From Rhizobiales bacterium NRL2 (GTDB lineage Bacteria > Pseudomonadota > Alphaproteobacteria > Minwuiales > Minwuiaceae), in NCBI GenBank assembly GCA_001664005.1, contig CP016093.1, positions 3,959,031 through 4,023,030 of the forward strand: a stretch of 64,000 nt of DNA. The letters are read 5' to 3'. The first letter of the stretch is position 1; each line of letters begins with the position of its first letter. Positions 61,691 to 64,000 of this stretch are shown piece by piece. The notes beneath the pieces were generated by a model that saw only the letters and a list, made by a program, of their open reading frames with translations, did no database searches and was not told where the DNA came from. The translations under genes were made by a program, and so were the position numbers.

Positions 61691-62392
61691 TCAGACAGCC
61701 TCACGACGCGGGATGGACTGAGTCACCATGTTCTCGCGGATCTCACTGATCGAGATTGTGTGCATTGTGGCGAGCGCGGCGACGGCCGCATCGGCGTCGC
61801 CGCGCTCACAGGCTTCGAGCAGAGCGCCATTCCGCTGCGTCCAGCGTGCAACATAATCGAAGAATATCGCGGGATTGGTGACGTAGCGCCCGATATTGCC
61901 GCGACAGTGATCGCAGATTTCCAGCATCCGCGACCACCCGGAGGCGGCAAGCAGCGCGCGGTGGAACGCTTCGTTGGCCCGGTACCAGACGATCGGGTCA
62001 TGCTTGTTTTCCGCCATCACCGAAAAATTCCGACGCATATCCGCGAGCGTCCCGGCATCCAGGGTCGGGACCACCCGACGCGCTGCACTCTGTTCCAGGG
62101 AAGCGACAATGCAGTACATCTCGTCCAGTTCGTCGGGGCTCATGCGCGAAACGACGGCTCGGCGATGAGACTCCAGTGTCACCAGCCCTTCCGCGGCGAG
62201 GACGCGTAGCGCATCGCGGACCGGCGCCTGACTAACGCTGAACTCGGTCGCCAACCGGCCCTGCAGCAGTGGCTCTCCCGGCGCGACATCACGCGCCAGG
62301 ATACGATCGCGCAGGGTGGCCGCTATGGATTCCGCCAGCGTTCGTGGTCCCGCCCGCTCCAATTTGAAACTGGACCTGTTTGTATCTGCCAT
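61691..62392 (-). CDS. GntR family regulator, FCD type
   Basis: A 233-residue regulator with ATG at 62392. The N-terminal winged helix has LAESIAATLRDRILARDVAP and the recognition part FSVSQAPVRDALRVLAAEGL. The C-terminal FCD domain has the metal-site residues in WYRANEAFHRALLAASG and the later histidine of ALATMHTISI. FCD regulators bind small organic acids or CoA intermediates. It lies downstream of the second acyl-CoA synthetase on the same strand and converges on the lactonase gene, so it is the likely local regulator. Confidence 0.88.
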   Translation of the reverse strand: MADTNRSSFKLERAGPRTLAESIAATLRDRILARDVAPGEPLLQGRLATEFSVSQAPVRDALRVLAAEGLVTLESHRRAVVSRMSPDELDEMYCIVASLEQSAARRVVPTLDAGTLADMRRNFSVMAENKHDPIVWYRANEAFHRALLAASGWSRMLEICDHCRGNIGRYVTNPAIFFDYVARWTQRNGALLEACERGDADAAVAALATMHTISISEIRENMVTQSIPRREAV

Positions 62393-62470
62393 ACGCGACT
62401 CCGTAGCCGTTCCCTGCCGAAGCGAAATGAACGCGGTCATTAGCAGATTGTTTCGCCAAGGCGAAGCCTG

Positions 62471-64000
62471 TCAGGCGCCGCTCTTGGCCTGCGCCTGTGA
62501 GCTAAGCCGGCCCATGACACGGTCGCGATCCCAGGCGTTCGCGTTCCCCCAGTCCTTTACCTTTCCCCGCTCGACTTCCCGCTTGGTCGCCGAACGCGGA
62601 AAATCGTCGACGAACTCGATGAATCGCGGAATCTTGAATGCGGCCATGCGTGTCCCGCACCATTCTACGAGATCGACGGGATCAGGTGCCTCGGCTCTGG
62701 CCATCACATAGGCCTTGACCTCCTCCTCCCCGAGTTCAGAGGGGACGCCAACGACGATGACCTCCTCGACTGCTGGATGCTGGCTCAGAATATTCTCGAC
62801 CTCGTAGGCGGAGATGTTCTCGCCGCGCCGACGCAGCCAGTGCACCTGGCGGCCTTCGAAGAACAAATTGCCCGCTGAGTCGAGGCGTCCGATGTCACCA
62901 GTGTGCAGCCACTGGTTCCGCATGACCTCAACCGTCAGGATCGCGTTGTTGTGGTAGCCCAGCATGAAGCTGAAGGGCACGGTCGGCCGCATGACGATTT
63001 CGCCCGAGACGTCTGCCGGCTGCGACTGGTCAAGTGCGTCGACGACTGCGACTTCGCACCAACCATGCGGCCGCCCCACGGAATCGGGTACCTGATATCC
63101 GAGCCGGTTGCTCGTCAGCATGCCACCCCCAGCCTCGGTCAATCCGTAGATATCAACGATGTCGATGCCAAAGCGCTCGGCGAAGCGCGCCGGCACCGAT
63201 TCGGGAAGTTGGCCGCTGACGCCCGTGGTAATCCGAACATGGTGATCTCGTTCGCCAGGCGTCTCCTCCTGCTGCGCCAGCACGGTCATCATCGTGCCGA
63301 TCGGGTCGATCACGTCGGCGTCAACCTCGATCACGCGCTGCCAATAGCCCGAGCCGCTGAAGCGGCGATCCATGACAACGGTCATGTCATTGAACAGCGG
63401 GCCAACGATGCCGAGCTGGACGCCGCCGGCATGGAACAGCGGCAATGTCGAATAGTGACGTTCTCCCGCCCGGGCCTCGAGCACCTCGCCATATCGCAGA
63501 CCAGCACAGACGTGGGCGAAGTGTGGCAGCACCACGCCCTTGGGCAGCCCCGTGGTACCGCCCGTGTAAATGATCATCGCCGGATCGCCGGGACCTATGT
63601 CGGTTTCGGGCAACGCGCCGCCCTCCAGGATCAATTCCTCGAAAGGCACGACGCCATTGACCTTGCCGCATTCACCGACACCAACCAGAACAAGGTTTTC
63701 GGGCAGCTTCTCCCGGATGGCAGCAATACGATCCCAGGTCTCGTCCTCGACGACAAGCAATGTGGCGCCAGCATCACGCACCGCATAGGCAAGGTCATCG
63801 CCGCTCAGCGCCGCATTTAGGGGCGCCCATATGGCACCCACCCGGCCCGCAGCGAACCAGCCGAACAGCTGCTCTGCGCAGTTGTACATGTAGCTGGCGA
63901 CACAGCCGCCCTTCTTGATGTCATGGGCGACCAAGCCGCACGCGACAGCCTGCGAAAGCCGGTCGAGTTCGGCGTAGCTCAATCGGCGGCCATATATCTC
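62471..64000 (-). CDS. Acyl-CoA synthetase (CaiC-like), 5' end outside window
   Basis: About 509 codons of a class I adenylate-forming enzyme; the start lies beyond 64000. The P-loop is MIIYTGGTTGLPKGVVLPHF, the A5 region is DIYGLTEAGGGML, and the hinge region is HWLRRRGENISAYEVENIL, as in the crotonobetaine/carnitine-CoA ligase branch. The C-terminal catalytic lysine lies in PRSATKREVERGK. It is upstream of the GntR gene, 78 bp away. Its place next to the other synthetase suggests that two different acids or two stages of one pathway are activated. Confidence 0.88.
   Translation of the reverse strand, partial: EIYGRRLSYAELDRLSQAVACGLVAHDIKKGGCVASYMYNCAEQLFGWFAAGRVGAIWAPLNAALSGDDLAYAVRDAGATLLVVEDETWDRIAAIREKLPENLVLVGVGECGKVNGVVPFEELILEGGALPETDIGPGDPAMIIYTGGTTGLPKGVVLPHFAHVCAGLRYGEVLEARAGERHYSTLPLFHAGGVQLGIVGPLFNDMTVVMDRRFSGSGYWQRVIEVDADVIDPIGTMMTVLAQQEETPGERDHHVRITTGVSGQLPESVPARFAERFGIDIVDIYGLTEAGGGMLTSNRLGYQVPDSVGRPHGWCEVAVVDALDQSQPADVSGEIVMRPTVPFSFMLGYHNNAILTVEVMRNQWLHTGDIGRLDSAGNLFFEGRQVHWLRRRGENISAYEVENILSQHPAVEEVIVVGVPSELGEEEVKAYVMARAEAPDPVDLVEWCGTRMAAFKIPRFIEFVDDFPRSATKREVERGKVKDWGNANAWDRDRVMGRLSSQAQAKSGA

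Noticed and set aside
62452-62465. TTCGCC-AA-GGCGAA inverted repeat between the synthetase and GntR genes
   Set aside because: Six-base arms with a two-base centre are too short for a convincing terminator, and no U-tract follows. Operator use cannot be excluded but is not supported.

Overview
The window is GC-rich, densely packed DNA from a bacterial chromosome. The gene content (phasin, BigR-type sulfide regulator, FNR/FixK-like boxes, orphan ectD, LvaABC-like module, many CoA-dependent catabolic genes) points to an alphaproteobacterium, probably of the Rhodospirillales type. That placement is inferred from gene families, not from a marker gene. No rRNA, intact tRNA, CRISPR array or complete insertion sequence is visible.

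Region 1 (1-8064): the start of an acyl-CoA carboxylase operon behind a TetR regulator with an inverted-repeat operator; a VOC protein; a divergent sulfide/persulfide detoxification unit (SulP and an ETHE1-like hydrolase one way, a BigR-like ArsR regulator and a rhodanese the other) around a nested palindrome; and a phosphotransferase / DUF6285 / acyl-CoA dehydrogenase trio like LvaABC of 4-hydroxyacid catabolism.

Region 2 (8065-17883): single metabolic genes (TauD-type dioxygenase, amidohydrolase, SDR, helix-hairpin-helix protein, quinone oxidoreductase) and a MacAB/DevBCA-type exporter.

Region 3 (17935-24647): a host-attachment-family protein, a small HTH-like protein, a phasin, a Lon-like protease, a stress-protein-like gene and an FtsH-like protease. 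FNR/FixK-type boxes precede four of these units, which suggests a low-oxygen regulon for proteostasis and storage granules.

Region 4 (24719-42051): a DUF35/thiolase-like pair, a LOG-family hydrolase, a Cache-domain nucleotide cyclase, a methyltransferase, an amino-acid ABC importer lacking its ATPase, a decayed PCMT-erythromycin esterase fusion, an MFS carrier convergent with ectD, MtgA, and a TonB-ExbD-ExbD-ExbB operon with an iron-box-like site.

Region 5 (43.5-53.4 kb) is an accessory island. It opens with a CAGGGAA repeat cluster and a tRNA-like fragment, then carries a frameshifted RecD2-like helicase between unknown genes, a ParB-domain DNA methyltransferase, a DUF5681 protein, a terminase large subunit with no capsid genes, and a restriction-endonuclease-like gene divergent from a small XRE regulator over AAGTC repeats.

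Region 6 (53511-64000, runs off the end) is a catabolic cluster: three thiolase/OB-fold proteins, two tandem PRISE-like reductases, two acyl-CoA synthetases, an SMP-30 lactonase and a GntR/FCD regulator. It looks like a CoA-dependent route for an unknown cyclic or terpenoid substrate, and it is the most interesting undescribed candidate here.
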